A stretch of 64,000 nucleotides of DNA from contig NZ_WTWY01000015.1 in assembly GCF_009870825.1 (NCBI RefSeq), forward strand, positions 1 to 64,000. The letters are read 5' to 3'. A program made the translations under genes and the position numbers. Every line of letters starts with the position of its first letter. The stretch's first letter is position 1. Positions 32,788-41,296 of this stretch are shown one piece after another. Below the pieces are notes generated by a model. The model did no database searches, was not told the origin of the DNA, and was given only the letters and a program-made list of their open reading frames with translations. The stretch is from Paenibacillus sp. USDA918EY. GTDB lineage: Bacteria; Bacillota; Bacilli; Paenibacillales; Paenibacillaceae.

Positions 32788-33396
32788 TTATTTGGCCGTC
32801 AGGTTAATATGGTCGAGGTCTTTGCTGCTGTTGAAAATGAATTCCAGCTTATAATCTCCACGGATATAGGTAAGTTTGGTTTGTGTCTTTTTGCCGTTTT
32901 TGAACGTGGAGACGGCATTCGGCGCATACCAGTTCTGCTTCAGCATGCTGATCGTGATGCCGCCGATGTTGGTTTGGCGTTCCACATTGGTTCCGAAATA
33001 ACGCATTTCGCGGATTTTATTTTGTTGATACGAGAAGGCGTAACCGGGGTTGCCCATATCTGCGCCGTATACGTCGAAAGCGCCCGAACTTTTGCCGGGA
33101 ACGGTAGGTTCGCCGATTTTTTGGATGACGTTTTGCTTGGTGCTTTTTCCGATCGTCAGCCCGCTTACGGCGCCGGGAAATTGTCCTTTCAAGGCAGGTT
33201 TGTAAAAGCTGTTTAGCGTTTTGAGCGCATTTTCTGCGGCATAATCCCCCGCGGTCGTTTTCGAAGCGGCGTGGGCCTGAGGAATAGGGAACAAAGCATG
33301 GCTGCTGCCCAAAGCGCCGAAGCAAGCGGCACCCGCAACGGCAAAAGCCAGCACGGCTCTTTTCATCTTTTTAGGAAGCATCTTCTTATTAAGCAT
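32788..33396 (-). CDS. Secreted DUF4309 (YjgB-like) protein
   Basis: The 202-residue exported protein has a long twin-Lys signal peptide (hydrophobic AVLAFAVAGAACFGALG, cleavage near AHAA) and a DUF4309 domain. Within it, GLTIGKSTKQNVIQKIGEP near residues 99-117 and FSYQQNKIREMRYFGTNVER match B. subtilis YjgB. The function is unknown; the GKSTKQ...G-EP pattern recalls SmpA/OmlA-like small folds. It is probably monocistronic. Confidence 0.75.
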   Translation of the reverse strand: MLNKKMLPKKMKRAVLAFAVAGAACFGALGSSHALFPIPQAHAASKTTAGDYAAENALKTLNSFYKPALKGQFPGAVSGLTIGKSTKQNVIQKIGEPTVPGKSSGAFDVYGADMGNPGYAFSYQQNKIREMRYFGTNVERQTNIGGITISMLKQNWYAPNAVSTFKNGKKTQTKLTYIRGDYKLEFIFNSSKDLDHINLTAK

Positions 33397-33664
33397 CGTT
33401 GTGTCCTCTCCTTATCGCATGCTTGATGGCATGTTCTTTTTATCTATTGAATGTCATCGGGTTCGTTTCAATCATAGTCGAGTTTGAGAGGTTTTGGGTT
33501 ACGAAGTCATGAAAATGGAATTTCAGTTTTGATACCCGGAAAGGAACGAAAGGATGCTTGCGGGCCCGGCTTATTCGAAAAACCTAAGAAAATATGATGA
33601 TTTGAATATTTTTCATATAGGGATATTCATGATAGCATCGTATGCAAGGAAAGGAGTGACCGGG

Positions 33665-34381
33665 ATGCATCGATATTGGGTGCCGATCATTGCTTTGGCC
33701 GTGTTTTCCGGATGCGCTTCGGACCCCGCGCTCACGCAGCGCGTCCCGGGCGACATCCAAACAAACGAAAAGAAGGTGACCACGATGGATCAGCAGCTGA
33801 TTTTGTCGGCGCAAAACGGAGACACGGACAACGTGTTGAAGCTGCTCCAAGAAGGGGCGGACATCGATGCGACGGATGAACGCGGCAGAACGGCCGTCAT
33901 GGCGGCAACGTACAATAACAAGATTGATACGGTAAAAGCGCTGATCGAACACGGCGCGGACATCAACGTTCGCGATCATAACCTGAACAACGTATTTCTG
34001 TATGCCGGAGCGGAAGGTCTGCTGGACATCCTGAAACTTGCGATCGACGCCAAGGCGAATACGAAGCTGACGAACCGGTACGGCGGGACGGCGTTGATTC
34101 CCGCTTCGGAACGCGGCCATGTCGAAGTCGTCAAAGAGCTGCTTACACGGTCGGACGTCGACGTGAACCATATCAACAATTTACGTTGGACCGCGCTTTT
34201 GGAAGCGATCATTTTGGGAAGCGGGGGCGACAAACATCAGCGGATCGTTCAGCTGCTGGTTGACCACGGAGCCGATGTGCACCTTGCCGACGGCGAGGGC
34301 GTAACTCCGCTGCAGCATGCGCAAAGACGCGGATACCGGGAAATTGAACAAATTTTAAGAGCGGCGGGGGCGGAAAGGTAA
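33665..34381 (+). CDS. Ankyrin-repeat lipoprotein
   Basis: The 238-residue protein has a lipoprotein signal ending in VFSGC (Cys17) and about five ankyrin repeats from residue 50 to the end. Examples are GDTDNVLKLLQEGADIDATD, NKIDTVKALIEHGADINVRD and HQRIVQLLVDHGADVHLADG. It is a protein-interaction module on the outer membrane face; the partner is unknown. The ATG at 33665 is preceded by AAGGAG; longer upstream starts would destroy the signal peptide. A strong bidirectional terminator follows. Confidence 0.82.
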   Translation: MHRYWVPIIALAVFSGCASDPALTQRVPGDIQTNEKKVTTMDQQLILSAQNGDTDNVLKLLQEGADIDATDERGRTAVMAATYNNKIDTVKALIEHGADINVRDHNLNNVFLYAGAEGLLDILKLAIDAKANTKLTNRYGGTALIPASERGHVEVVKELLTRSDVDVNHINNLRWTALLEAIILGSGGDKHQRIVQLLVDHGADVHLADGEGVTPLQHAQRRGYREIEQILRAAGAER

Positions 34382-34415
34382 TGGAAACGGGAGCGCGTTA
34401 GATAACCCCGGCTCG

Positions 34416-34448
34416 GAAAAAGCGAACGGATGCCCCGTTCGCTTTTTC
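34416..34448. terminator. Bidirectional terminator
   Basis: GAAAAAGCGAACGG and CCGTTCGCTTTTTC form a near-perfect stem around a tiny loop between two convergent genes. Confidence 0.88.
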
Positions 34449-34514
34449 GCTTGATCTTGACGCGGATCGGATGTTTCTTCTTATTGATGGGCGCTGCCAA
34501 TCGTGCAGCCCGGA

Positions 34515-35726
34515 TTAACCGCGGTTTACCGCCGTCCGATCGGCAGGGCGGAGCGTTCTGTTTTTACGGTTGCCGATTTTTAGCTGAATGAAAATCATGA
34601 TCGCCACCACGGCCATCAATCCGAAAAGCGCCGGCGGGAAATTTCCCGCGCGATCATGGATAAAACCGACGCAGAGAGGCCCAAGCGAAGCGAAAATATA
34701 ACCGCCGGATTGCGTCATGGCCGAAAGCGCGTTGGCTTCGTCCATGTTCGACGATTCGTCGATCGGCAGCATTAACGCCATGGGGAACAGCCCTCCCGCG
34801 CCGATGCCGAGAATGACGCAGGTTACCCAAGGCGTCACGTGAAGCAGGGTAAGCGCCAGTCCGACAAGTTCCATGGATGCACAGCCGACGAGCCAAACCA
34901 CGCGATGCTGAAACCGGCTGACCAGAATGGGCAGCACAAAACTGACCGGGATCTGGATCAGCGTAAACAAGGTCAAAATCCAGCCCGCCGTATGTTTGTC
35001 GTACCCTTGTTCCTGCACGATGGGAGGCAGCCAGGCGGTGAGCGAATAAAACATGAAGGCCATCATTCCGAAAAAGCTGGTCAACAGCCAGGCCCGTTTG
35101 CTTTTTAACGGCAGCTTTGCGCCTAGGGGCGGCGCCGACTTTGCGGAATGGACGGCAGCGGAACCGGCTGCGGCGGCCGCCTTTTTGACGGGCCTCCACC
35201 AGATGAACAGCGCGACGACGGCCAGCACCGCCCACGAGGCGGTGGAAGCCTGCCAGGAACGGCCCAACGCGTTTTGAAGCGGTACGGAAAAACCGGATCC
35301 CAAAGCCGCTCCCACGACCATGGCCATGGAATAAACGCCGACGATTGCCGACGGATTGGAAAAATTCTTTTTGATGAATCCCGACAAAAGCGGTCCGATG
35401 ACGGCAATGCCGGCACCCGCCAGAAAAGCGGTCAGCAGCATCAGCCATGCGTCATGGGCGTAATACCTCGCAGCCGTGGCGGCGCCGATCAGCAAGAGGC
35501 TATACGCGATCGTCCGCTCGATGCTGAAGCGGTTGCTCAGCCTAACCGCAGCCGGGGCAAAAAAGCCCATGCACAACACCGGCAATGACGTCAGCAGGCT
35601 GGCTTCCGCTCCGCTCATGCCGAGGGAATCCTGGATCGTTCGCAGCAGCGGGGAGACCGAAGTAATGACAGGGCGCAAATTAAGGGAAGCCAAAAAAAGC
35701 GCGGCAATCAAATAAACAAAACGCAT
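34515..35726 (-). CDS. CynX/NimT-type MFS transporter
   Basis: The 403-residue protein has twelve predicted membrane segments and belongs to the cyanate-permease branch of the MFS (COG2807). Features are the N-terminal SLNLRPVITSVSPLL and GMSGAEASLLTSLPVLCMGF, the loop RLSNRFSIERTI, and a mid-protein linker rich in Ala. The substrate is unknown; members export or import small anions or drugs. It is divergent from a LysR regulator. ATG 35726 has GGAGATGG upstream; the long upstream extension of the frame lacks membrane-protein character. Confidence 0.82.
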   Translation of the reverse strand: MRFVYLIAALFLASLNLRPVITSVSPLLRTIQDSLGMSGAEASLLTSLPVLCMGFFAPAAVRLSNRFSIERTIAYSLLLIGAATAARYYAHDAWLMLLTAFLAGAGIAVIGPLLSGFIKKNFSNPSAIVGVYSMAMVVGAALGSGFSVPLQNALGRSWQASTASWAVLAVVALFIWWRPVKKAAAAAGSAAVHSAKSAPPLGAKLPLKSKRAWLLTSFFGMMAFMFYSLTAWLPPIVQEQGYDKHTAGWILTLFTLIQIPVSFVLPILVSRFQHRVVWLVGCASMELVGLALTLLHVTPWVTCVILGIGAGGLFPMALMLPIDESSNMDEANALSAMTQSGGYIFASLGPLCVGFIHDRAGNFPPALFGLMAVVAIMIFIQLKIGNRKNRTLRPADRTAVNRG

Positions 35727-35828
35727 GGTGTACCATCTCCATCCAAAATGTTCTATGTTGAGAATCAGATCTAATCCAGTGTATAGGGCTCGCTTTGATT
35801 GATCAATATTATTGTTTCTATGAATATG

Positions 35829-35843
35829 ATTCGTTTTTCGAAT
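35829..35843. promoter_or_regulatory. Candidate LysR box
   Basis: ATTCG-TTTTT-CGAAT is a 15-base palindrome containing T-N11-A, the LysR consensus. It lies between the divergent transporter and LysR genes. Confidence 0.5.
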
Positions 35844-35946
35844 GAAACGGCTTTCCAAACGGCCTGCCGTTATATCTTAACGATTGCTGTACAGGATCGT
35901 TTTGAATATGATCATTAGTATTATGAATGAAAGCGAGTGAAGTGGT

Positions 35947-36831
35947 TTGGAAATTCGCCAGCTTCATTATTTTATGGCAGTCTGCGAGGAGATGCATTTT
36001 ACGAAGGCTGCGGAAAACATCGGGGTATCCCAGCCGACGCTCAGCCAGCAGATCCGGGCGCTGGAGGATGAGCTGCAGATGCCTCTGTTTGACCGGATCG
36101 GCAAAAAAATTAGGCTTACCGAAGCAGGCGAGCTGCTGCTGCGCAATGCGGCCGCGATCATGGATACGCTGCAAAACGTCAAAGATTCGATTGCCGATTT
36201 GCGCCATATCCAAGGCGGGACAATCAAGGTCGGGATTATGCCGTCCGATCTTGATTACCGGATCACGAGGCTTGTCGTCGATTTTCATCGCGATTTTCCG
36301 CAAGTGAAACTGACGGTGATCGCATCGATCGACATTTTACGGCAGGTGCTTGAAAGCGAAGTGGATATCGGGGTTGGCACGAACGTGCCCCAAACGGAGC
36401 ACATTGTCTCCATTCCGTTATGCACCGAGGAGTACGTGCTGACCGTATCGGCTAAACATCCGTTGGCCGGCCGGACAAGCATCGGGATCGAGGAGCTGAA
36501 GGACGTGCCGATGATCATGTATCCCGAAGGATTCATGGGACGGGAGTTGGTGGAGGAAGCGGTGCGGCCCCATGGTTTCCGGCTTCAATCCATTTTGGAA
36601 ACGAGCTCGGCCACTTCGATCATCAACCTGGTCAGGGAAGGCCTCGGCGCAACCGTGCAGCCGTATCCGCTCATCCGGCAGATGAACGATCCTGCACTGC
36701 ATACGATACGCATTCATGGGGGCGCGCCATGCCGCAACCTGTCGATCATCTATCGCTCGGACCGGTATTTAGGCCAAGCGGCGAAGGTTTTTATGGAACG
36801 CATCCAAGATTATTTTCAGCCACGGGGGTGA
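35947..36831 (+). CDS. LysR-family transcriptional regulator (CynR-like)
   Basis: The 294-residue regulator has the N-terminal winged helix-turn-helix FTKAAENIGVSQPTLSQQIR with ALEDELQMPLFDR, and a type 2 periplasmic-binding effector domain. It is closest in style to CynR/CbbR-like regulators and is divergent from a CynX-type transporter, so it probably controls that gene. Translation begins at TTG 35947 with a weak ribosome site. Its stop lies 4 bases upstream of the histidine-kinase GTG. Confidence 0.88.
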   Translation: MEIRQLHYFMAVCEEMHFTKAAENIGVSQPTLSQQIRALEDELQMPLFDRIGKKIRLTEAGELLLRNAAAIMDTLQNVKDSIADLRHIQGGTIKVGIMPSDLDYRITRLVVDFHRDFPQVKLTVIASIDILRQVLESEVDIGVGTNVPQTEHIVSIPLCTEEYVLTVSAKHPLAGRTSIGIEELKDVPMIMYPEGFMGRELVEEAVRPHGFRLQSILETSSATSIINLVREGLGATVQPYPLIRQMNDPALHTIRIHGGAPCRNLSIIYRSDRYLGQAAKVFMERIQDYFQPRG

Positions 36832-36835
36832 AGGC

Positions 36836-38046
36836 GTGTCGATTCGGATCAAATTATTGCTCTCTTATACGGGCATGCTTGTCGTCAGCCTGCTGGTGTT
36901 CGTCCTGACCGCCGGCTTGTTCACCATCGCGGCAACGGGCGATGTCCACAGCCTGAGGGATTTTTACAAGGTTCATTATCAATTGAATCCGCTGACGGAG
37001 CAGGAGGAATCGATTTTTTTGGAGTTGAAGTATATGGCAAAAAACGATCCGGACGGGCTGCTGGACATCAACCAGCTGAAGGACTATGATTTTAAGCTCA
37101 AAACCGTCAGGGCCGGGCTTTACGTGCGCAGGGAAAACAGCCAAGTGTTCGAATCGCAAACGTTTAACCATCCTGCACTTCATCGCCATTTGCCCGCTTA
37201 CGATCTGAACAACAATCAGATCCGCAATACGTTTAACATCGGCGAACGGTTTTACGCCTATGCCAAATACGATTTCCGCTTTGCGGACGGGGCCAAAGGG
37301 AGCGTGTTCGTCATCCGCGAACGGAGTCCGTTCGGGGAAGTGACGCGCAGGCTCCTCCCGGTATTGATCCTGGCCTTGATCGGCGTGATCGTGGTTGCGA
37401 ACGCGCTGTTATACCGCTGGATCACCCGCAGCGTCGTCAGGCCGCTGGACAAGCTGCGCCATTCGGCCGAACACATCCAGGAAGGAAACCTCCGGTTTTC
37501 AGGGACGAGATCGGACAATTAAACGAAGCGTTTGAAAATATGCGGAAGAGGCTTCTGGAATCCGTCCAACTGAGGCTGCAGGATGAAGAGAACCGCAAAG
37601 AGCTGATCTCCAACATCTCGCATGATTTGCGCACGCCCCTCACGAATATCAAAGGCTACATCGAGGGCATACGCGACGGGGTTGCGGACACCCCGGAAAA
37701 AATGGACAAATACGTCAACATCATTCATAGCAAAGCCGTCGATTTGGACAAGCTCGTCGATGAGCTGTTCCTGTATTCCAAGCTGGATTTAAAACAGGTT
37801 CCTTTCACTTTCGATCGCGTGGACATCGTTCGCTTTTTGGATGACTGCATCGACGAGCTGCATTATGCCATGGAGGCAAAAGGCATTGCGCTGCAATGGA
37901 ACGGGCGCCCGGAACTCGGCATTCCGGTCATGGCCGACCTGGAAAAATTGAAGCGCACCGTGTTCAATATTATCGGCAATGCCCAGCATTTTATGGATAA
38001 GCCGCAAAAAAACATTGCCGTTTCCGTACCGAAATTCACTTTCTAA
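36836..38046 (+). pseudogene. Histidine kinase, frameshifted and truncated
   Basis: The first frame (36836-37522) encodes a sensor with TM1 near residues 8-32, an extracytoplasmic loop, TM2 near 180-200 and the start of a HAMP domain, then ends at a TAA. From 37501 the next frame continues as RDEIGQLNEAFENMRKRL and the H-box NISHDLRTPLTNIKGYIEG. That frame runs through the N-box (NIIGNAQHFMDKP) and ends at 38046 without the G-boxes that bind ATP. So there is one frameshift at the HAMP and loss of the catalytic end. No response regulator is adjacent. The kinase cannot be functional unless complemented. Confidence 0.85.
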
Positions 38047-38180
38047 AATATTCAAGAAGACGGCAAGGAGACCAAAGGAGATGTCCCGTACGGTAAATTT
38101 GCATAGACCGCCGAAAGCCCGATTCGTTTAAAATATGTGGAATTGAAAACCAGCGGCGTCAGGGATCCTGCCGTCGACAT
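38047..38180 (+). pseudogene. Decayed C-terminal fragment fused in frame after the kinase
   Basis: The kinase frame continues past its TAA as NIQEDGKETKGDVPYGKFA, a TAG, and TAESPIRLKYVELKTSGVRD, then ends at TAA 38180. This is protein-like but unlike kinase G-boxes, so it may be the tail of another gene joined by deletion. I do not recognise the family. Confidence 0.4.
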
Positions 38181-38188
38181 GTAATCAG

Positions 38189-38247
38189 AAAAAGCGCCGC
38201 GGAAACGGATTCATCCGGGATGCTATTCCCGGCCGCCGGCGCTTTTA
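38189..38247. terminator. Bidirectional terminator
   Basis: AAAAGCGCCG pairs with CGGCGCTTTT, with an inner CCGGG/CCCGG hairpin; it lies between the kinase remnant and the lipase gene. Confidence 0.75.
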
Positions 38248-38276
38248 ATTTTGCAGCCCCATGAACCTGAAATGCT

Positions 38277-39083
38277 CTACTCCTCTTGTTTCGGCTCGGT
38301 CGCGATCGGGCAAAAGCCGGGGTTTGCCAAGCACATCAGCTCCGCGAACTGTGGCTGAAGTTTGGAAAGCTCCGCGAAATAGCTGCTGATGACGTGGTTT
38401 CCGCCGATCGATCCGTTTTGGAACGTCAGAGGCGAAGAAGCGGGAACGTGACTGTAATAATATTTTTTATCGCGTTTAGGCAGTTTGTACACGGGGGGCG
38501 GGGCGTGGGTGACGACGTCGAACAGGTTGCAGGTCCGCCAGCTGCTGCGAACGTACTTGGGAAATACTTTGGCAAACGCCGGATCGCCTACCCGCGGAGA
38601 GCCGTATGTAAACAGGATCGGAGAAGCGAAGCGGGTGTTGGCCGCGACGTCGATCGCGCATAACGTCGCAAGGGCCGCACCCAGGCTGTGGCCGGTAACG
38701 TACAGCGTTTTGTCCGGGGACATTCGCGAAAGCGCAGACATCACTTGGCTGCGGGCCGAGGCGTATATGCCGGTGAACCCGCGATGCGTGAGACATGGTT
38801 CCTTCACGTATTTGAAGCTTCTTTGCGAAGCGATCACGTCCGAAATCCAATTGCCGGTGGAACTGGTTCCGCGAAACGCAATGACGATTTCCTGCGGCGC
38901 GTCGAGAATGAAGCCAAAACGTTCCCATACCCCCGTAATGGACTTGGCTTCGATCACATCCGCGACCGTATAGTTTGCCGGAACGACAAAAAAGCCGTCC
39001 GGGTGATTAAATTGCGCATAAGTCTGTCCGCATACGGCAGCGAGAAAAATTGCCCGCTTTTCCTGGTCCGAATTCACGCCCAT
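38277..39083 (-). CDS. Class 3 lipase (alpha/beta hydrolase)
   Basis: The 268-residue cytoplasmic-looking hydrolase has the nucleophile elbow VTGHSLGAALATL with Ser133, the oxyanion segment IAFRGTSSTGNW near residues 68-79, GSPRVGDPAFA near 164-174, and a catalytic His in GGNHVISSY near the C terminus. It belongs to the fungal-type lipase_3 family. No signal peptide is seen. ATG 39083 and GTG 39089 are both possible behind AAAGGCGGGG. Confidence 0.85.
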   Translation of the reverse strand: MGVNSDQEKRAIFLAAVCGQTYAQFNHPDGFFVVPANYTVADVIEAKSITGVWERFGFILDAPQEIVIAFRGTSSTGNWISDVIASQRSFKYVKEPCLTHRGFTGIYASARSQVMSALSRMSPDKTLYVTGHSLGAALATLCAIDVAANTRFASPILFTYGSPRVGDPAFAKVFPKYVRSSWRTCNLFDVVTHAPPPVYKLPKRDKKYYYSHVPASSPLTFQNGSIGGNHVISSYFAELSKLQPQFAELMCLANPGFCPIATEPKQEE

Positions 39084-39174
39084 ACCCACCCCGCCTTTCT
39101 CTTCTATACCATATTAGAGGGGAAGGAAATAGGTGCCTATGCGGCGAAAGAACATGGAAAGCCGTCGATTGGAT

Positions 39175-39203
39175 TTGACTTTAATTTTAATCGAAGGTAT
39201 TAT
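39175..39203 (+). promoter_or_regulatory. Sigma-A promoter of the 26-residue ORF
   Basis: TTGACT (39175-39180), a 17-base spacer and TATTAT (39198-39203): a near-consensus promoter about 30 bases before the ORF ribosome site. Confidence 0.7.
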
Positions 39204-39238
39204 AGATATATGAACTCTCTTATTTAGGGGGTGATGAT

Positions 39239-39319
39239 ATGAAATTCGACATCCGGAAAGTGATGATATCCGCCGAGGAAGCGATGGAGCAGCAGTTGCG
39301 AAACAAAAAGATTTGCTAG
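39239..39319 (+). CDS. 26-residue ORF of unknown function
   Basis: A good promoter, a strong ribosome site (AGGGGGTGAT) and an ATG open a 26-codon frame, MKFDIRKVMISAEEAMEQQL followed by RNKKIC. The peptide is amphipathic and ends in cysteine. It lies just before the thiol-redox operon. It may be a small protein, a leader peptide or a 5' remnant of a larger gene. No family is known to me. Confidence 0.5.
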   Translation: MKFDIRKVMISAEEAMEQQLRNKKIC

Positions 39320-39377
39320 CTTGCGCAAAAATAACTGTGGAAAAAACGGCTATTTTTTTGAACATATTAAGGATATA

Positions 39378-39394
39378 AGATATCTCTAATATCT
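39378..39394. promoter_or_regulatory. Candidate Rrf2 operator
   Basis: AGATAT-CTCTA-ATATCT is a 6-5-6 inverted repeat 28 bases upstream of the TrxR-like start. AT-rich dyads of this kind are typical Rrf2 targets, and the Rrf2 gene is in the same operon. Confidence 0.4.
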
Positions 39395-39422
39395 ATTTTT
39401 AAGTGAGAAAGGTGGACACAAA

Positions 39423-40328
39423 ATGATCTATGATTGTGCGATCGTGGGCGGAGGGCCGGCAGGGTTAAATGCCGCCTTGGTGCTTGGCCGTGCGAGACGA
39501 AACGTTGCGATTTTTGATGATGGCCAGCCAAGAAACAGGGTCACGCGGGCCTCTCATGGGTTTATTACGAGGGACGGCGTAACGCCTGCCGATTTCAGGC
39601 GGATTGCCCATGAAGAAGTTTTGAAATATCCTTCCGTCAGGCATTGGCAGACCGGGGTCACCGGTGTTCGGAAAACGAAAAACGGTTTTTGCGTTTTGAC
39701 GGCTTCCGGAAAAGCCGTCGAGGCCCGGAAACTGATCTTTGCTTCAGGGTTGAAGGAAGTGTTTCCAAACATCGAGGGCTTGCACGAATATTACGGAAAA
39801 AGCGTGTTCAATTGTCCGTATTGCGATGGTTGGGAGATGAGGGATCGACCGCTTGCGGTCATTTCGGAAGAGCCTTCGGTTTTCCACATGGCCAAGCTGC
39901 TGTATAACTGGAGCAGGGATTTGATCGTATGCACGAATGGAGGTGCCCCGCTTACGGACGAACAGCGGCAGAGGCTGGAATCCCGGGGCATCCGCGTCAT
40001 TCGGACGCAGGTCGCCGCGTTTTCGGGACATGACGGGCAGCTGGAGTCCATCCGCTTTGCGGACGGCAGCCTGATCGAACGGGGCGGGGCTTTTATTACG
40101 CCCAAATTTTTGCCGAAAGCCGAATTTAAGGATGCTCTGGGATATGAAACGAATGATGACGGAGGCATCGCCGTCGACGCTGCGGGGAGAAGTTCCGTCA
40201 AGGGAATCTATGCCGCCGGCGATGCCGCCTATGTTCGTCCTTCGCAGTTGGTTTATGCCGCAGCCGCGGGCAGCAAAGTCGCCATAACCGTCAATATGGA
40301 TTTGACCGATGAGGATTTTGGGGAATGA
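39423..40328 (+). CDS. Thioredoxin reductase-like FAD/NAD(P) oxidoreductase
   Basis: The 301-residue flavoprotein has FAD-binding GGGPAGLNAALVLGRARR at the N terminus, redox-active C131-P-Y-C134 in FNCPYCDGWEMRDRP, a reduced second dinucleotide-binding region, and the C-terminal FAD motif GIYAAGDAA. It is of the atypical TrxR/GliT type, in which the NADPH motif is degenerate. It overlaps the Rrf2 gene by an ATGA, and thioredoxin follows, so it likely reduces that thioredoxin or another disulfide. AGAAAGGTGG precedes the ATG. Confidence 0.85.
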   Translation: MIYDCAIVGGGPAGLNAALVLGRARRNVAIFDDGQPRNRVTRASHGFITRDGVTPADFRRIAHEEVLKYPSVRHWQTGVTGVRKTKNGFCVLTASGKAVEARKLIFASGLKEVFPNIEGLHEYYGKSVFNCPYCDGWEMRDRPLAVISEEPSVFHMAKLLYNWSRDLIVCTNGGAPLTDEQRQRLESRGIRVIRTQVAAFSGHDGQLESIRFADGSLIERGGAFITPKFLPKAEFKDALGYETNDDGGIAVDAAGRSSVKGIYAAGDAAYVRPSQLVYAAAAGSKVAITVNMDLTDEDFGE

Positions 40329-40765
40329 CTCCGGTTTTCGACTCCGATCGCGCGCTGGGAACATCCAGGTTTCGTGTATTGGTTCTCGTCATTTTGCTCC
40401 TGGCGGCTCACGGGGGAACGATGACAAGCGGGGAAATGGCCCGCCATCTGCGCGTTCATGCCGTTTACTTAAGAAAAATCATGTCGCCGCTCCTGAAGAG
40501 AGGGATCATTGAAGCGAAGGAAGGGAGGGACGGCGGGTACACGCTCAGAGCTCCTCCCGAGCATATTTCGCTTGCCGTCGCGCTTGAAGCCGTCAGCGAT
40601 GAAAAATACAAGCCGGGAGATCAAAACGCCGGGGCGGCGGAATCGGCTTCAGACGGCCTCGATCAGGTGATCGTCGAGGTGCGGCATTGCGTCATGAACT
40701 GTTTGGCAAAATATTCGATTGCCGATATTTCGGCGGATAACATCCGTTCCGGTTTATTTTCTTAA
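40325..40765 (+). CDS. Rrf2-family transcriptional regulator
   Basis: The 146-residue winged-helix regulator has the helix-turn-helix TSGEMARHLRVHAVYLRKIM, and a wing EAKEGRDGGYTL typical of Rrf2 (RGxxGGY). Two cysteines in VRHCVMNCLAKYSI near residues 119-132 could sense redox state or hold an iron-sulfur cluster; the usual three-Cys set is incomplete. Its start overlaps the TrxR-like stop, so it probably autoregulates the thiol-redox operon. Confidence 0.85.
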   Translation: MTPVFDSDRALGTSRFRVLVLVILLLAAHGGTMTSGEMARHLRVHAVYLRKIMSPLLKRGIIEAKEGRDGGYTLRAPPEHISLAVALEAVSDEKYKPGDQNAGAAESASDGLDQVIVEVRHCVMNCLAKYSIADISADNIRSGLFS

Positions 40766-40797
40766 CCAAAACCATTCAAAAAGAGAGGAAGACCGAC

Positions 40798-41115
40798 ATG
40801 ACCATTTATCATGCAACCGATTCTACATTCAAAAAAGATCTGCGGAGCGAAGGGGTTACGCTGGTGAATTTCTGGGCGTCTTGGTGCGGGCCTTGCCGCA
40901 TGTTTGCTCCCATTCTCGAAGCGTATGCTTCCGATAACAAAAGCGATGTCAAAGTCCTGAAAGTCAACGTGGATGAAAATGTCGAGACGGCGGCCCAATT
41001 CGGAATTATGAGCATTCCTGCAACCGTATTGTTCAAAAACGGGAAACCGGTCGCCAAAGAAGTCGGGATTCTGTCCAAAGATGGACTAAAAAAATGGGTA
41101 GCCAAATATCTGTAA
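40798..41115 (+). CDS. trxA: Thioredoxin
   Basis: The 105-residue thioredoxin has the canonical active site WASWCGPCRM at residues 27-36, the cis-Pro in SIPATVLFKNGKP, and full domain length. It is a secondary thioredoxin given the dedicated operon with the TrxR-like protein and the Rrf2 regulator. AGAGAGGAAG precedes the ATG, 32 bases after the Rrf2 stop. Confidence 0.93.
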   Translation: MTIYHATDSTFKKDLRSEGVTLVNFWASWCGPCRMFAPILEAYASDNKSDVKVLKVNVDENVETAAQFGIMSIPATVLFKNGKPVAKEVGILSKDGLKKWVAKYL

Positions 41116-41296
41116 CACCATAGCCATGGCGGATACCTGATTCCAACATTTTAAAGTCATCTATTTCGCACCGCGCGCAAATCTTTGCGCGCGGTGCTGC
41201 GTTTGCGTTCAACCGGACGTTAATGGTCCCCATAAAACGTCTAAATTTTTAGACATTTAAATTCCGACTGTCTAATAAAACAAACAATGCCATGAT

